The notes under the pieces are model-generated. The model did no database searches. It worked only from the letters and a program-made list of their open reading frames with translations, and was not told the DNA's origin. From Undibacterium sp. KW1 (GTDB lineage: Bacteria; Pseudomonadota; Gammaproteobacteria; Burkholderiales; Burkholderiaceae_D): a DNA stretch of 64,000 nt. How positions within the stretch are numbered: position 1 is the first letter of the stretch; each line of letters begins with the position of its first letter. Of the stretch, positions 63,801 to 64,000 are shown piece by piece. Location: positions 2,852,001 through 2,916,000 of the forward strand of contig NZ_AP018439.1 in the NCBI RefSeq assembly GCF_009937955.1, in the 5' to 3' direction. The translations under genes were made by a program, and so were the position numbers.

Positions 63801-64000
63801 TAGCGGCGATCAGTTTGATCTGGCCAGCTGTTTTGGACAACTCTTGTACGCCAGCGATGTTGGCTGCGGCGCCGCCTGTTGTGTCGATACGGTACAAACC
63901 ACCGTTACCAGCGACTGTGGTGTCGAGGTTGAGGAATGTTGTTGTGGAACCAGCACCTGCTGTTGTACCAATCGTGATGGTGCCTGTGTGGGCAGCAACG
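60865..64000 (-). CDS. large RTX/S-layer-like secreted surface protein, N-terminus outside the window
   Basis: The frame is open to the right edge, so the 1044 or so visible residues are the C-terminal part. The sequence is rich in Ala, Thr, Gly and Asn, has no Cys and a single Trp, and contains scattered RTX-like nonapeptides (GGTGNDTVDL, GGLGADTLNI, GAGTDTLVL, GTGNDTLVTYG) that bind Ca2+ in parallel beta-rolls. The C-terminus (DATDFIVKITG and ending VAGDFIA) has the look of an uncleaved type I secretion signal. S-layer or adhesin-like roles are both possible. Strong codon bias and the 3' hairpins suggest high expression. Confidence 0.78.
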   Translation of the reverse strand, partial: VAAHTGTITIGTTAGAGSTTTFLNLDTTVAGNGGLYRIDTTGGAAANIAGVQELSKTAGQIKLIAANIDASAETASVIVRVSTSGAANGAQNIKMGAGNDTVTFDNLQDTRAGLTISDTVVGGAGTDTLVIDGDLTGAALGDTIALGASEWTNVSGFETIRLVGTSNNAGVDGAGNYRLTLTDALIAANNNGGVLAIVNDNDTANDAANAADTAGTAVESAVVIDARSLSATSRFSYNGEEGASRTADRIIFTDANFNGTHAINGGAVDNNTTNNSQKNDDVIELRNATNAAIGDFNGISNIGNIELTNDTAVTQVSQIQLNDTIVDALVDGYQAANTTTHVERLTIRALDNVNVANATVGVSIDAGALTAQSALDVTLARGANFLSLGAGADRVVLLGNYVAGTYNTTENGVNLNAQSTANAVARVVTDTINLGTGNDTLVTYGAINLAGATLSGIENITANSAVVITASQYAALVAARAALSLSTPVITFTGNVPHQLTIVDDIAGVNNIDLSLISVTSGTLVIDTTSSSNATGGSVNNITTSNAVTLSGGATVTTGVVGTNPVNGGGTALNPTALVAGQTFNSTLNVNDNFTGLSATLSGTTVNGNAADTDVITLSDALTVNIGNTTTGGTITNIKTLNLANAANSFNFGATTTGITTVNGGTGNDTVDLTGAGTSFAAGNVNLGTGTNQLTLGAFTYTGTFSAGAGTDTLVLAAGANVAGSNITGFENLTLAATGVYTMTAAQYNGFTGAFSAGNTETIALTTAGTIVANAALERFTLANGTNTFTAGTNTVSVVGGTGNDTFNYTATQIASATTLDGGLGADTLNIGAIGANLNINALVTGVETLNVTGSAATGYTFTNENGAGVTLNFNKGAVADVVALGTGGQTLNLAGTAATAVSVVGNTGVDTINLSATATGAETIDATTAGTRSNIGSIDTVANFKVAGADVFKTGVNATTLNALNIANADVATLAAAIATAATGAGAALAANTQAYIITVAAGTAAGTYAFQNIGGTTGAVDATDFIVKITGAGSIVAGDFIA

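Noticed and set aside
60865..64000. CRISPR-like repetition in the right end
   Set aside because: Short GTTGTA- and CCAGC-like words recur irregularly and in frame with codons; there are no uniform repeats and spacers.

Overview
The window looks like part of a betaproteobacterial chromosome, most likely from the Oxalobacteraceae (for example an Undibacterium-like freshwater or soil bacterium). This placement is inferred from TonB receptors without SusD partners, ABC-type monosaccharide uptake, moderate GC and general protein character. It was not tested by a search. The window cuts genes at both ends: a PL22-like protein at the left and a very large RTX-like surface protein at the right.

Region 1 (about 1-51,200) is a dense locus for using pectin, specifically rhamnogalacturonan I (RG-I). 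The left edge holds a partial oligogalacturonate-lyase-like protein, a DUF1080 protein and an esterase. Next is a minus-strand operon GH106 / GH28 / GH105 / rhaM, which strips rhamnose and galacturonate units from RG-I oligosaccharides. Then comes a full L-rhamnose module: rhaD-rhaE fusion and rhaI on the minus strand, and a divergent rhaR-rhaS-rhaT-rhaP-rhaQ-rhaK operon. It resembles the Rhizobium arrangement, but the mutarotase gene has moved into the hydrolase operon. A tandem-domain GH43 protein and a large TonB receptor follow.

From 25,240 to 34,459 a single minus-strand operon encodes the De Ley-Doudoroff route for D-galactose (DgoD, DgoK, DgoA, a lactonase and an SDR dehydrogenase), an AraFGH-type sugar ABC transporter and a LysR regulator. 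A Tat-exported GH28 lies next to it. A divergent plus-strand series then encodes a GH43-GH35 fusion, a PL11 rhamnogalacturonan lyase, a Tat-exported PcRGLX-like lyase, a second TonB receptor, two CE12-type acetylesterases and a further SGNH hydrolase.

The inferred workflow is as follows. Secreted PL11 and CE12 enzymes open and deacetylate RG-I, and TonB receptors bring oligosaccharides into the periplasm. There GH28, GH105, GH106, GH43, GH35 and the exo-lyase-like enzyme release rhamnose, galactose, arabinose and (unsaturated) galacturonate. RhaSTP-Q and AraFGH import the sugars. Rhamnose goes through RhaM/RhaI/RhaK/RhaD-RhaE and galactose through the SDR/lactonase/Dgo enzymes.

Region 2 (about 51,400-58,260) is ordinary mixed chromosome: a frameshifted unknown secreted protein, a GhrA-like dehydrogenase with a VOC protein and a divergent LysR regulator, an RNase H-like protein, a DUF1272 protein, an EamA exporter and a GlxA-type AraC regulator. 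Region 3 is a complete IS66-family element (58,282-60,726) with perfect 22-bp ends, a duplicated right end and no visible target duplication. Region 4 is the 3' part of the large cysteine-free surface protein, followed by three hairpins. No tRNA, rRNA or CRISPR array was seen.
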